DNA of 52,151 nucleotides from an uncultured Planctomycetaceae bacterium (GCA_903863885.1 CAIPEB010000740.1:1-52151); one strand, 5' to 3'. Numbered from the stretch's first letter, positions 1-9,061 are shown. Notes: a model not told the origin generated them from the sequence alone. Translations and numbers: made by a program.

Positions 1-359
1 ATACCTCGATGTTTCTGTATAGGCAGAGCGAAAAAACAACCTATACAATTCCGCGGATGTTTGTGAGCAAGCGGTACGTTACAGAAACCGAACGGTGTGC
101 CACCGGCTTTGCCAGTGCTGTAGGACAGCACTCAGGACCAAACCTCCTGAATTGGAAATGCGATAATTCAAGTTGGTGTCCGATGAACGCCCCTGAACAC
201 TGGCAGAGCCAGTGGCACACCCGCGAATTGGTCAACTTATTTGTTCGCTCTGCCATAGTGGCTTGCGCCGAGAATCGCCCGCTCGCGAATGAGCATATTC
301 CGCAACTCCTCGGGTTTGCCGCCTCGATCCGTCCCGACACCGTGTGAAGGAAACAGCCA
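1..359. other. Upstream intergenic region rich in inverted repeats
   Basis: No convincing gene is seen here; the short frames on both strands have no recognisable protein. The stretch holds nested inverted repeats: GGCAGAGCGAA at 22-32 against its complement at 244-254, and a 23-bp arm at 95-117 matching the reverse complement of 198-220 at 21 of 23 positions. Each large arm contains a hairpin of its own, such as CACTGGC-AGA-GCCAGTG at 198-214, and AGTGCTGT-AGG-ACAGCACT lies at 114-132. This looks like a REP-type or fold-back element upstream of the ceramidase-like gene. AAGGAAA near 347-353 is that gene's ribosome-binding site. Confidence 0.6.
95..220. repeat. REP-like paired palindromes
   Basis: The left arm (95-117) and right arm (198-220) are near-perfect reverse complements (21/23). 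The right unit is a hairpin with stem CACTGGC/GCCAGTG followed by GCACAC. The same design, a hairpin followed by GGCAC, recurs at 1979-2006. I infer a repetitive extragenic palindrome family rather than a regulatory site of one gene. Confidence 0.6.
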
Positions 360-1766
360 ATGACACGAGCCCCGTTCTCCATCCGGTTCTTTGCTGCCGC
401 GTGCGTTGCGTGCTGTGCGTTTCTTGCTTCTGCGGCGACGACGGCAGCGGAGCAAGTGCGGGTCGCGACGTTCGATATCGATGCGACTCCGCCGCTTGGC
501 TATCGAATGGCCTACGACCCGGTGATTCGAGTCGATGAACTCACGCTGCGCTGCCGCGGCATTGTGCTGCTCGGGGATTTTCAGCCCATCGTGCTCTGCT
601 CGATGGATTGGATCGGCATCGCGAACGAGGCGCACGATGCGTTTCGCGCGGCGCTTGCCGGCGCTGCGGGAACGGTCCCTGATCGGGTCGCCGTTCAAAC
701 GTTGCACCAGCACGATTCGCCTTATGTGGATTTCACGACGGAACGGATATTGAAGCAGGCTGGGGCAACTGACCTCGGACCTTTCGATGGGCGATTTGCC
801 CGCGAGGTGATCGCGCGCGCGGCCGATGCGGTCAAGAGCAGCCTTGAACGGGCTGTGCCTGTTTCGCATGCGGGTTGGGGAAAGGCCGATGTCGTCGAGG
901 TGGCATCCAATCGTCGCATTCTCGGCCCCGATGGGAAAGTGAAAGTGACTCGATTTACGGCAACTCGCGATCCGGAAGTTCGCGCCGAGCCCGAAGGCAC
1001 CGTGGACCGCGAAGTGAACGTCGTCAGTTTCTGGAACGGCGACAAGCCGGTTGCCGTGTTGAGCTATTATGCCACGCATCCGCAGAGCTATTACCGCATG
1101 GGAATTCCCAGTCCGGATTTTCCCGGCATCGCGAGATTCATTCGGCAGCAGTCCGTGCCGTCGGCCGTGCACATTCACTTCACGGGAGCAGGCGGGAACG
1201 TCGGCGCGGGCAAATACAACGACGGTTCGTATGACAATCGGCTTGCGCTGGCGCTCCGGCTGGCCGATGGAATGAAGCGAGCCTTCGACGCAAGCGTCAA
1301 GAAAGAGATCACTTCCAAGGACATTCAATGGTCTTCGGTCCGCGTCGCATTGCCGCTGGCTGAACATCTGCAGGAGGCGAAGTATCGCCCGATGCTGGCC
1401 GACGCTGCCAAGAATCCGAAGGCTGCGATTGAGGCGGCATCGAAGCTGGCATGGTTCGAGCGGTGCCAATCGGGGCATCAGATCGACATCACCATGCTGT
1501 CGCTCGGTGACGTGCGAATTCTCAATATGCCCGGCGAATTGTTCGTCGAGTACTCGCTGGCGGCCAAGGCTATGAGGCCCGACCTGCACGTGGCCATGGC
1601 TGCCTACGGCGATGACGGACCGTGCTACATCGGTACCACGATCGCCTACGAACAGGGCGGCTATGAAACGAGCGAAGGAGCCACCAACGTGGCCCCCTCG
1701 GTCGAACCCATCCTGATAAACGCGCTCAAGACGCTGCTCCAGGTCCCGGAACCCAAGGCTCCGTGA
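360..1766 (+). CDS. Secreted neutral/alkaline ceramidase-like protein
   Basis: The 468-residue product starts with a cleavable signal peptide (residues 1 to about 30, ending near ATTAAEQ), so it should act outside the cytoplasm. The body begins [18 protein letters not shown] and continues with a histidine-rich stretch [12 protein letters not shown] and later [11 protein letters not shown]. That is the layout of proteins annotated as neutral/alkaline non-lysosomal ceramidase N-terminal domain in planctomycetes. The usual SHTHSGP-type zinc motif is altered here to HQHDSP, so ceramide hydrolysis is not assured; another ester or amide substrate is possible. AAGGAAA supports the start 7 bases downstream. 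It stands alone and converges with the GH106 gene. Confidence 0.7.
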   Translation: MTRAPFSIRFFAAACVACCAFLASAATTAAEQVRVATFDIDATPPLGYRMAYDPVIRVDELTLRCRGIVLLGDFQPIVLCSMDWIGIANEAHDAFRAALAGAAGTVPDRVAVQTLHQHDSPYVDFTTERILKQAGATDLGPFDGRFAREVIARAADAVKSSLERAVPVSHAGWGKADVVEVASNRRILGPDGKVKVTRFTATRDPEVRAEPEGTVDREVNVVSFWNGDKPVAVLSYYATHPQSYYRMGIPSPDFPGIARFIRQQSVPSAVHIHFTGAGGNVGAGKYNDGSYDNRLALALRLADGMKRAFDASVKKEITSKDIQWSSVRVALPLAEHLQEAKYRPMLADAAKNPKAAIEAASKLAWFERCQSGHQIDITMLSLGDVRILNMPGELFVEYSLAAKAMRPDLHVAMAAYGDDGPCYIGTTIAYEQGGYETSEGATNVAPSVEPILINALKTLLQVPEPKAP

Positions 1767-2119
1767 GGGGCAAGTCGCAAATCAGCACGCCTGGATCAGT
1801 CATCCGTGCAAAGCCGTGGCCGCTTCCCTCCTCCGGAGAATCAGCCACGGAGTTGGCATGAAGGCGATTCACCACGCATCGTCTTCGATGGCTGTGTGTG
1901 ACCTCGAACGGATTGAAATGGCTCGTGCCTGACGTGCGTTTCGGACGTTGCAAGTGTGGAAATGCGGCAGGTTCGAAACACGGGTGGACAAGCCACCCGT
2001 GGCACCCGGAACGGATGCCCGATGTGTATTTGTCTTGCTCCGGACTCCAGTCTCCGGACTTGTCCCGTGGACAATCCAACCGTGCCACCCAAGAAACGGA
2101 TGTGATTAACCGATACAAG
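1767..2119. other. Convergent intergenic region with repeated palindromes
   Basis: The 353 bases between two convergent genes carry no supported gene. They contain a strong hairpin at 1979-2001 (CACGGGTGG, five-base loop, CCACCCGTG). Its whole unit (1984-2017) is repeated in degenerate form at 2067-2102; both copies end in ACGGATG. No T-tract follows either hairpin, so this is more like a REP pair than a classical terminator, though it may protect the two 3' ends. Confidence 0.55.
1979..2102. repeat. REP-like unit and a diverged direct copy
   Basis: Copy one (1984-2017) reads GTGGACAAG then CCACCCGTGGCACCC; copy two (2067-2102) reads GTGGACAAT then CCAACCGTGCCACCC. Both end ACGGATG. Copy one forms a nine-base-pair stem with a five-base loop. 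The tail GTGGCAC is shared with the palindrome at 198-220. Confidence 0.55.
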
Positions 2120-5100
2120 TCACTGACCACCCGCGACCGGCAACTGGCTTCGCGACTCGATCGTGATCGGCCCGATCAAGCCTGACGGAAGCAGCGAATC
2201 ACCTTTCCTCCAGAGTCGCCAACTGGTGAAGGTTATCCTTCCGGTCGGGCTGGTCTTGCCGGCGGTGACCCAATCGGGCCAGCGTTTGAGCGTGCCGTCG
2301 GGGTTGCGTTCGCTGTCCTCGGGCAGCAGTTCGTCGCCGATCTGGCGGTTCGGCCAGAGGTTGACGACGCGAACTTCCAGCTGGTTGTCGTTGGGTTTGA
2401 CCGCATCGGTGATGTCGAGCCGGAACGGACGCTTCCACATCGGCTCGAAGGGCTTGCCGTTCAGTGTCACCTGGGCCATTACCTGAACATCGCCGAGGTC
2501 CAGGTAGACTCGGCGGCCGTCGGCAAGCTGGTCTTCCTTGATCGACAGCTTCGCGGAGTAGGTTGCCTCGCCCGAATAGTACTTGACCGACGCGTCGGCA
2601 TGCTCGCTCCACGATGCCAGGGACTCCAGTGTGACCGGTTCTGACGGGCCGCCCGGAGATGTGAATTTCACTTGGAACGGGCCGCTTACCTTTTCGGGCG
2701 ATGCGACGGAGTCAACTTTCATGACCTGCGTCTTTCCGGCGGCGTTGATCAGTTCATACGTTCCCGGCTCTCGCGCTTCGATTACCAACTGGTTGTTGGC
2801 AGTGCGCAGGATCTTCGCCGGTGGAGCCGGTTGCGTTGCAGTCGGAGAAAGCACGATGACTTCGGGATCTTTGCCGCTGGCCTGAACTCGCTTGCCATTC
2901 ACAGTGAATTCGAGTTCAAGTGTCTTGACCACCATGAAGGCCGGATCATCTCCTTCGGCCATCCTCGCAACGGTGAAGCTGCTTTCGCCCGCATCGACGA
3001 GACGCTGGAGCTTCTCGCGCACGTCCCGAGTCCTCGCCGGATCATCGAGAATGCCGTAGCGGGCTTTCTCGATAACGGCTTTCACGGTGTCGGCGCTGAG
3101 ACGCACCGTTCCGGAATCCTTCGCTTGGACCTTATGCGTTTGACCGGCGATCCGGTAGTCGATGACGAGCGTCTTGACGGACCCGAAGGCGGGGTCATCG
3201 CCTTCGGCCATCGAAGTGACGAGGATGCTGTCGTTGCCCGCATCCACTTGCGCCAGCACTTTCTTGGTGACGTCGCGAGTCTTGGCCGGGTCGTCGAGCA
3301 CACCGTATCGCGCGGACACGACTTCGATCGGCAAAGGAAGTGCCGGCGCGGCGGCCATCAGAACTTTGCCGTCGCGTTTGACCGAGACGATCCGGTCGAT
3401 GGCGGGAACCGGTTGACGGAATACCACAAAGACCGAGCCCGTCGGCGGCATGGTCCACGAGACGTACGTCACACCGTCCTTTTCAGCGAACACGGCTGCT
3501 GATTCACGCTTGCCGGTTTCGGGCCACCACAACTCGGGGAGCTTGCCGGTGACGCGGAACCCGCAGGAGACCGCCGTTTCGTAATTTCGCGGATCGGCGA
3601 CGAAGTACACGTCCGCTTCGTTGGTTCGGCGATGCAGGTACCGCAGCGGTGCGGGGCCGGAAAAGTCCGGCGGAATGAGACCGCCCTGCAGCACTTTCTC
3701 GGTCGGAATGCCCCACACGACGCGGCCCTTGCCAAAGCGATGTTCCTTGACCTTTTGGCCGTCGCAATCTCCCCAGAGTTCATCGGCCAGCTTGCGGACT
3801 TCGGCGTCGCATTCGGGATAGCCCGACAGGCTCGGAGATTTCGAGGGCTTTGGTCCCACTATGGTGGCGCCGGCCGATACGAGTTCGGAAATCTTGCGCA
3901 GTAGTCGCGGGGTCATCGTATCGCCCTGCGGCAGCACCAGCAGTCGATAACTCATGCCGTCGGGCAACCGCAGTCGTCCCTCGTCAACACTCATCCGCTG
4001 CAGGACAACCTGCGGACTGGCTTCGTCCCAGCCGTAAGCGGTTTGCGGAATCTCTCGCGGACCCTGAGGCGGCATCTCGGGCTGCAGGTAGCAGACGTCG
4101 GCGACGTACAGACCCTGGCGCAGCAGGTATTGGCACCGGGCGAGATATGCGTGCCAGCTTGTCGACCAGTCCCACCAGGTCTGTGTCCGCTCGTAATGTT
4201 GGCCCCACGGTCCCATCGTCATGCCGGGCTTCGGTGTTTGAGCCCAGGGTTGCATGGCATAACGGTGGAACACAAAACGGTTGATGCCTTCGCAGAAGGC
4301 GCGATCGCCGAGCGCTTTGAGCAGCGCAGGGTGCTCCCGCCACTTTTCCTGGTCCGCGGATGTGAACGACTCGGCGCCCACGATCGTCTTGCCGTAGACG
4401 TGAGCTGCCGACGCCATGGTGCGGCACGTTTCGATCGTGCCGGTCGGCGTCCAGAACTCGCCCATGGGTTCGTCGGACTGGCCGGCGTAGTCAATCGAAT
4501 CGCACGGACTGCCGTAGGCTTCGACGGTGAATCGCATGCCGTGCGACTTGGCCAGTTCGTGCATGCGTCCGGCGTATTTTTCGATCACCAGTTCCGATAC
4601 CGTTTGCCGAAGGTCCCACAGGAACCGCTCGGAGATTTCGAGATTGCCCACGACTCGCCCCGTCACGACGGGAAGGTAGTTCATCAGGTCGTAGCCTCGC
4701 CGCTGCTGGAACTCTTCGCGCATCCGCGCAGTCCAGTTTTGCGAACCGTTTTCCCAGCTATCGATGTGCGTGGCCACGAGTCCGGCGTTGGCGACTGCGG
4801 GGCCGAGGTGATTGTCTTTGGCCAGCGGCGCCATCATGCCGGCGAAGTTCGCTTCGATGCCTGCGGCGCTCAGCTTGTCGCATTCCAGGCCGCGGCCCGT
4901 CTTGGGCGCCGGTGCGTTTTCAGCGCCCGTGCAGGTGTGTCCGAATCGCAGCACGACCCATGAACCCGCGGGTGCGTCCCAGGCGATATGTCCCTTGTCG
5001 TCCATCTGGCCAGTGATCGTGATGATCCTGGCGGGATCGGTAATCGCCTCGCGAGGTACGTCCGATCGATCGATGTGGCCGACGCCTCCAACCTCGAACA

Positions 5101-5680
5101 TTGCCTTGGCGCGGACCCGTCCGATGCGGTAGTCGCCCGTGGCGGGCACGGCGAGCACGCAGAGATCGCGATAGTACCCGGCCACGGTTTCGGGCTGCTT
5201 GAGCGTCGCTTCGAATCGCTGGCCGCCGGCGACCGGCGTTTCCGTCCAGACGAGTTTCTGCATGGCTTGTTCGGGCCTGATCCACGGCCCGCCGCTGCCG
5301 TTCCAGCCCGCGTCGTTATTCATATTGACTTCCATGCCCAACCGCGTCGCTTCCGCGTGCACGTGCTGGAACAGTTCGCGCCAGCGCGGACTCATGAAAT
5401 CGACAGGGCCCTGCGGCGCGCCCTGGTCCACTTCCATGATCAGCACGCCGCCGATGCCGACTTTCTTCATGGCTTCCAGGTCGGCCGTGATGCCTTCCTT
5501 GCTGATGTTGCCGTTCAGCCAGAACCAGTACACCCAGGGACGGGCCTCGTCGGGCGGCTGAGAGAAGCCGGCGGCAAGGTCATTCCCGGCGGCGAAGGTC
5601 ATGCCTTGACCAATACCGAGCAGGGAAATCGCGATGGTCGCGACTCGGATCAGGTTGCGCGTGCAGTGTTGCCAGTCCAC
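2120..5680 (-). CDS. Secreted GH106-type alpha-L-rhamnosidase-like glycoside hydrolase with DUF3395-like repeats
   Basis: I start it at a GTG (5680) because AAGGAG lies six bases upstream and the leader NLIRVATIAISLLGIGQGM then follows as a signal peptide; the frame is open further upstream. The 1186-residue product opens with PWVYWFWLNGNISKEGI and contains MNNDAGWNGSGGPWI, AESFTSAD and a long GH106-type barrel. GH106 enzymes cleave terminal L-rhamnose from plant or bacterial polysaccharides. The C-terminus has a GH2-like sugar-binding fold (VTLNGKPFEPMWKRPFRLDI). Between them, at about residues 785-937, lie two tandem copies of a domain with ARYG(V/I)LDDPA..TRDV and MAEGDDPAF..VKTL, resembling DUF3395. 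It is transcribed alone toward the ceramidase-like gene. Confidence 0.8.
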   Translation of the reverse strand: MDWQHCTRNLIRVATIAISLLGIGQGMTFAAGNDLAAGFSQPPDEARPWVYWFWLNGNISKEGITADLEAMKKVGIGGVLIMEVDQGAPQGPVDFMSPRWRELFQHVHAEATRLGMEVNMNNDAGWNGSGGPWIRPEQAMQKLVWTETPVAGGQRFEATLKQPETVAGYYRDLCVLAVPATGDYRIGRVRAKAMFEVGGVGHIDRSDVPREAITDPARIITITGQMDDKGHIAWDAPAGSWVVLRFGHTCTGAENAPAPKTGRGLECDKLSAAGIEANFAGMMAPLAKDNHLGPAVANAGLVATHIDSWENGSQNWTARMREEFQQRRGYDLMNYLPVVTGRVVGNLEISERFLWDLRQTVSELVIEKYAGRMHELAKSHGMRFTVEAYGSPCDSIDYAGQSDEPMGEFWTPTGTIETCRTMASAAHVYGKTIVGAESFTSADQEKWREHPALLKALGDRAFCEGINRFVFHRYAMQPWAQTPKPGMTMGPWGQHYERTQTWWDWSTSWHAYLARCQYLLRQGLYVADVCYLQPEMPPQGPREIPQTAYGWDEASPQVVLQRMSVDEGRLRLPDGMSYRLLVLPQGDTMTPRLLRKISELVSAGATIVGPKPSKSPSLSGYPECDAEVRKLADELWGDCDGQKVKEHRFGKGRVVWGIPTEKVLQGGLIPPDFSGPAPLRYLHRRTNEADVYFVADPRNYETAVSCGFRVTGKLPELWWPETGKRESAAVFAEKDGVTYVSWTMPPTGSVFVVFRQPVPAIDRIVSVKRDGKVLMAAAPALPLPIEVVSARYGVLDDPAKTRDVTKKVLAQVDAGNDSILVTSMAEGDDPAFGSVKTLVIDYRIAGQTHKVQAKDSGTVRLSADTVKAVIEKARYGILDDPARTRDVREKLQRLVDAGESSFTVARMAEGDDPAFMVVKTLELEFTVNGKRVQASGKDPEVIVLSPTATQPAPPAKILRTANNQLVIEAREPGTYELINAAGKTQVMKVDSVASPEKVSGPFQVKFTSPGGPSEPVTLESLASWSEHADASVKYYSGEATYSAKLSIKEDQLADGRRVYLDLGDVQVMAQVTLNGKPFEPMWKRPFRLDITDAVKPNDNQLEVRVVNLWPNRQIGDELLPEDSERNPDGTLKRWPDWVTAGKTSPTGRITFTSWRLWRKGDSLLPSGLIGPITIESRSQLPVAGGQ

Positions 5681-5945
5681 GTTGCACTCCTTCGTTGATG
5701 GTTCTGTTGTGTTGCTTTCCGCTCGATGGTCGCCGGCTATTTTATTTCGGAGACTTTGGTGGAGATAGACGGCCATATTCGACGGATCGCAGTTGACCTT
5801 ATCGGAATGCCCCCACCGACCTTGTCCGTAAGAGATTTCTCTCACAGAGGCACAGGGCACACGGAGGAAGTCTGCGCGGGCATCCGGCTCACCCGTGTTC
5901 TCATACGAAAAGGTCCGCGTCGCGCAGCGACAGCATGAAGGTAGA

Positions 5946-5963
5946 CGTGGGTTTCAACCCACG
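5946..5963. repeat. Short palindrome CGTGGGTT/AACCCACG
   Basis: A perfect eight-base-pair inverted repeat with a two-base centre lies in the intergenic region, far from either start codon. No T-tract follows. It is probably a dispersed palindromic element rather than an operator. Confidence 0.4.
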
Positions 5964-6048
5964 GAGGTCCGCCCGGCATCCGCGTCGTCATCCTGCGTGG
6001 CGAAAACCGTTCATGTCAAATCTGTGCAACTGTCCGAAGTGGCTGGTG

Positions 6049-6077
6049 TTGACTCGCTCATTCAAGTGTATTAGAGT
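6049..6077 (+). promoter_or_regulatory. Candidate sigma-70 promoter of the GntR-ABC operon
   Basis: TTGACT at 6049-6054 and TAGAGT at 6072-6077 are separated by 17 bases. The -35 box matches five of six consensus positions and the -10 box four of six. The -10 box lies inside the palindrome at 6067-6086, which fits repression by blocking polymerase. This is a reading by eye with no transcript data. Confidence 0.45.
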
Positions 6078-6086
6078 ACTAATACA
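6067..6086. promoter_or_regulatory. YtrA-type GntR operator palindrome
   Basis: The site reads TGTATTAG-AGTA-CTAATACA, a perfect eight-base-pair inverted repeat with a four-base centre. GTATTA/TAATAC half-sites of this spacing are typical of operators bound by YtrA-subfamily GntR repressors. It lies 56 bases before the predicted start of exactly such a regulator and overlaps the candidate -10 box, so autoregulation of the whole operon is the natural reading. Confidence 0.75.
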
Positions 6087-6141
6087 GTCAGACGGCCATG
6101 GAACGCGGGCAATGATGCGGATGGAAGCGGAGGTGTGTGTC

Positions 6142-6534
6142 ATGCAGCTGCGTATTTCGGATCGGGACGGTATTCCGATCTATGCCCAATTGGTGCGGCA
6201 GATCAAGTTGCAGATCGCCTCCGGGCGATTGCGGGTTGGCGACCAGTTGCCCTCGGTGCGGAAACTGGCCGAGCAGTTGCTCGTGAATCCCAACACGGTT
6301 GCGCGGGCGTATCGGGAACTGGAGAGCGAAGGGGTCGTGAGCAGCCGGCAGGGCGCGGGGGTGTTTGTCGCCGAAGACGCGTCTCCGCTGGCGCGGCGCG
6401 AGCAGAACCGGATCCTGCTCGACCGCATCGACATGCTGTTGGCTGAAGCACGTCACATGAAGGTCGATGTGGACGCGGTGATCAAGCTGGTTCGGCAGCG
6501 AGCGGAAACTACTCAGGAGTCTCGCAATGACTGA
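6142..6534 (+). CDS. YtrA-subfamily GntR transcriptional repressor
   Basis: The 130-residue protein has an N-terminal winged helix-turn-helix (MQLRISDRDGIPIYAQLVRQ then VGDQLPSVRKLAEQLLVNPN and YRELESEGVV) and only a short helical tail. That is the compact YtrA form of the GntR family, usually about 120-130 residues. I chose the ATG at 6142 because GGAGG lies eight bases upstream and the protein then begins at the conserved N-terminus; in-frame ATGs upstream would add sequence with no family match. Its gene overlaps the ABC ATPase gene by eight bases (ATGACTGA). By family precedent it represses its own operon and responds to cell-envelope or peptide antibiotic stress. Confidence 0.88.
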   Translation: MQLRISDRDGIPIYAQLVRQIKLQIASGRLRVGDQLPSVRKLAEQLLVNPNTVARAYRELESEGVVSSRQGAGVFVAEDASPLARREQNRILLDRIDMLLAEARHMKVDVDAVIKLVRQRAETTQESRND

Positions 6535-7432
6535 TCAAATCGTTGTGGTTCAGCATCTGTCGCGAGTTTTCGGTTTGCGTGTCGCGCTTGCCGATGTGAG
6601 TCTCGGCATCGGACCGGGCCTCGTCTACGGGCTTGTCGGGGAGAACGGTGCCGGCAAGACGACGCTGATCAAGCACCTGCTGGGGCTTCTGCGAGCCGAG
6701 TCGGGGAGCGTGCGGGTTTTCGGAGCGGATCCTGTAGCCGATCCGGTGGCGGTGCTGGGGCGAATTGGATACCTGTCCGAGGAGCGGGACCTGCCCGACT
6801 GGATGCGGTTGGGCGAGTTGATTCGGTACTCGGCCGCCTTCTATCCGAAATGGGATGATGTGTTTGCGCTGGAGTTGCTCGACATGTTCGAGTTGTCCGT
6901 TGCGCAGAAGGTGCGGACGCTTTCGCGCGGTCAGCGTGCGCGGGCGGCGCTGCTTGTAGCGATCGCCCATCGTCCCGATCTGCTGTTGCTGGACGAACCC
7001 TCGTCGGGGCTTGATCCCGGTGCGAGGCAGGACATTCTGGCGGCGATTGTGAGAACGGTGGCGGACGAGGGACGTACGGTGCTCTTTTCATCGCATCTGC
7101 TGCACGAGGTGCAGCGGGTGGCGGACCGGGTTGCCATCCTGCATCGCGGCCGGTTAATTCTGGAATCGTCGCTCGATGAGTTGCTGAGCCGGCATCATCT
7201 GCTCACGATCCGGTTCCCGTCGGCGCGGCCGAGTCCGCCGGCCATCGAGGGCGCGCTCTCGTGGACCGGCGAGGCAGCGGAGTGGGCGTGCCTGTGCAAC
7301 GGCGAGTTAGAGGAGTTGAAACGGGCGGCGGAACTGGCCGGAGCGATTATTGTCGAGCAGCGAGCCCCGACGCTGGAGGAGGTCTTTCTGTCGAGGACGC
7401 GCCGGTCCGCGTCGGAAAGGGGGAGCATATGA
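6527..7432 (+). CDS. ABC transporter ATP-binding protein
   Basis: The 301-residue protein carries Walker A GENGAGKTT (38-46), signature LSRGQ (132-136), Walker B LLLLDE (152-157) and the switch histidine in FSSH (near 190). The layout is that of export-type ATPases paired with YtrA regulators in Gram-positive bacteria and planctomycetes. CAGGAG precedes the ATG, which overlaps the end of the regulator gene. It ends with an ATGA overlap with the membrane subunit, so the three are co-translated. It should power the membrane protein encoded next; the substrate is unknown. Confidence 0.92.
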   Translation: MTDQIVVVQHLSRVFGLRVALADVSLGIGPGLVYGLVGENGAGKTTLIKHLLGLLRAESGSVRVFGADPVADPVAVLGRIGYLSEERDLPDWMRLGELIRYSAAFYPKWDDVFALELLDMFELSVAQKVRTLSRGQRARAALLVAIAHRPDLLLLDEPSSGLDPGARQDILAAIVRTVADEGRTVLFSSHLLHEVQRVADRVAILHRGRLILESSLDELLSRHHLLTIRFPSARPSPPAIEGALSWTGEAAEWACLCNGELEELKRAAELAGAIIVEQRAPTLEEVFLSRTRRSASERGSI

Positions 7433-9009
7433 CTTCGCGCTCACCCGCCCGGGCAATCACGTGGGAGTTCTGGCGCCGCGGAACGGCATGGTTCATCGCG
7501 GGCAATATCGCCGTGGCGCTGGCCTGCACTTCGATTATGTATTCCATTCTGATAAGCCGCACGGGCTTCAGCTACGCGAGCTTGCACGAGGAACTGGACA
7601 AGGGACTGATGGCCTTCGTGTTCTGGCCGCCGGTTGTGCTTTCCGTCGCCGCCTGGAGGGCCTTGCGAGTTCATTACGCGAGGCCGGTATCGACGGGAAA
7701 GCTCGTCGCGCTGAGTATGGCGAACGGTGCAGCGGCAACGTTGCTGATGTTCGGCACGATGACGCTGTCGATGCGAGTCCTATTCGGGGCGGAGTGGCCG
7801 TTCTTCATTCCCGCTCTGATTTCCGTGACGTTTTACCTGCTCACCCAGTCGGTGGCGTGGGCCGCCGTATCTTCGAGATTTCTGGCCCTGAGCGGCGTGG
7901 CTCTGGCAATCGGTTTGGGAGCGGGGATCAGTTCCGACTATCTTCTGTCGCTGCTAGAGCCTCAGCGAGGCGGCGTGACGCCGGAGTGGGTGCCGTGGCT
8001 GGCCGTGGTCACCGTCGCAGGCGTTTCGGCTCTGCTGGCCGTCCGCAGCGTGGCTTGCGACCGACGAGGGGACGCCCGGATCATTGCTCGGTTCCAAAGA
8101 GCCTGGGTATTTGCCTCCGCCGTGTGTTCGGAATGGACGGCCTTGATTCGACGGAGGTCCGATTTTCCCCGCCATTTTCGATCGGCCGGCGCGGCTCAGT
8201 TCTGGGTGGAATGGCGCACAAAGGGCCAGTGGATTGTCTACGGGGTCGGCGTCGTGATGTGCGGACTGGGCGTCATGCTGAACGGGAAGGATCCGTGGGA
8301 AGCCGAGGGCGCCGTCGATGGAGTGTCGGCGATTTTCGCGCTGATGTTGCCGATGAAGGGGTTGTTGCTGGGATCGGACTCCGGCCGGCTGTGTCTCAAG
8401 GATTTCCGTGCCACGCGTCCCCTTTCCGACAGGCAGCTTGCCGGCGCCGTTTTAAAGAACGTGGCAGTCGTCAGTTTCCTCGGCATGTTTTTGTGGGTGA
8501 TTGGCGCGATTGCGATCAGTTGGTACTGGAAGACGCCGATGTGGGACCGGTTGCAGGGCGAATGGAAACCGGGACTGGCCAACTTTCTGGATTGCGAAGG
8601 CGGATGGTTCATCGCTGCACTGTCTGTGTGGACCGTATTAGCGGTGGCGGCTTCGCTGGCCATGGCTCGTTCGTGGTTTGCCTTGAGCGGTGGGGTGTCA
8701 CTACTGGCGATTCTGGCCGTGACGGTCTGTTTCGACACATGGGAGTACACGGTTCCGCTTTTCGCCGGAGGGTCGTGGTGCGTTGCCGTCGCACTATTTG
8801 CGCTGGCCTTTTCGCGGCGACTGTTGTCCGTCGTGGACGTGATCTGCGTCGTTGCTGGCTGGCTGTTGCTGCTTGCAGTCACGTTCGTATCTGCTCCCGA
8901 CCCGCGGCCAAGTCCCGAGTTCGAGTTTTACGCCGCTTCTTTCGCGTTGCTGCCCTTCGTCCCTTTCGCGGCGGCTCCGTTGGCACTATCGTGGAACCGG
9001 CATCGTTGA
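7429..9009 (+). CDS. ABC transporter membrane subunit (permease-like)
   Basis: The 526-residue product is mostly hydrophobic with about a dozen predicted membrane segments, for example AWFIAGNIAVALACTSIMYS and GLMAFVFWPPVVLSVAAW near the N-terminus. I start at the ATG overlapping the ATPase stop (ATGA), which is preceded by AAGGGGGAG; the frame itself is open upstream. No conserved catalytic motif is seen. Its position and coupling make it the transmembrane partner of the ATPase. It has two similar halves in length (residues about 1-250 and 270-526), consistent with a fused dimeric permease, but I could not show sequence duplication by eye. Confidence 0.8.
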   Translation: MTSRSPARAITWEFWRRGTAWFIAGNIAVALACTSIMYSILISRTGFSYASLHEELDKGLMAFVFWPPVVLSVAAWRALRVHYARPVSTGKLVALSMANGAAATLLMFGTMTLSMRVLFGAEWPFFIPALISVTFYLLTQSVAWAAVSSRFLALSGVALAIGLGAGISSDYLLSLLEPQRGGVTPEWVPWLAVVTVAGVSALLAVRSVACDRRGDARIIARFQRAWVFASAVCSEWTALIRRRSDFPRHFRSAGAAQFWVEWRTKGQWIVYGVGVVMCGLGVMLNGKDPWEAEGAVDGVSAIFALMLPMKGLLLGSDSGRLCLKDFRATRPLSDRQLAGAVLKNVAVVSFLGMFLWVIGAIAISWYWKTPMWDRLQGEWKPGLANFLDCEGGWFIAALSVWTVLAVAASLAMARSWFALSGGVSLLAILAVTVCFDTWEYTVPLFAGGSWCVAVALFALAFSRRLLSVVDVICVVAGWLLLLAVTFVSAPDPRPSPEFEFYAASFALLPFVPFAAAPLALSWNRHR

Positions 9010-9061
9010 GCCAGTTTGCCCGTTCGAGCGACGAGAAGTCCCGATACCTGGAGGTACTGTC

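Larger units (their letters stand above)
5681..6141. other. Divergent promoter region between GH106 gene and GntR operon
   Basis: The 461 bases hold no gene. From left to right they contain a CACAG-rich stretch (5841-5866) and a palindrome CGTGGGTT-TC-AACCCACG at 5946-5963 that looks like another short dispersed repeat. The promoter and operator of the GntR operon follow near 6049-6086. No second convincing promoter for the GH106 gene could be picked out by eye. Confidence 0.5.

Noticed and set aside
22-254. Integron attC site
   Set aside because: The inverted repeats do not carry the GTTRRRY/RYYYAAC core sites, and no integrase is present.
9-382. Short open frames on both strands before the ceramidase-like gene
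   Set aside because: They run through inverted repeats, match no family pattern and have no convincing ribosome-binding site.
237-1589. 450-residue antisense frame under the ceramidase-like gene
   Set aside because: It is Arg/His-rich and lacks family motifs; high GC codon use leaves antisense frames free of stops.
5681-5860. Longer start for the GH106 gene
   Set aside because: The extra 60 residues precede a strong AAGGAG plus GTG and would bury the signal peptide.
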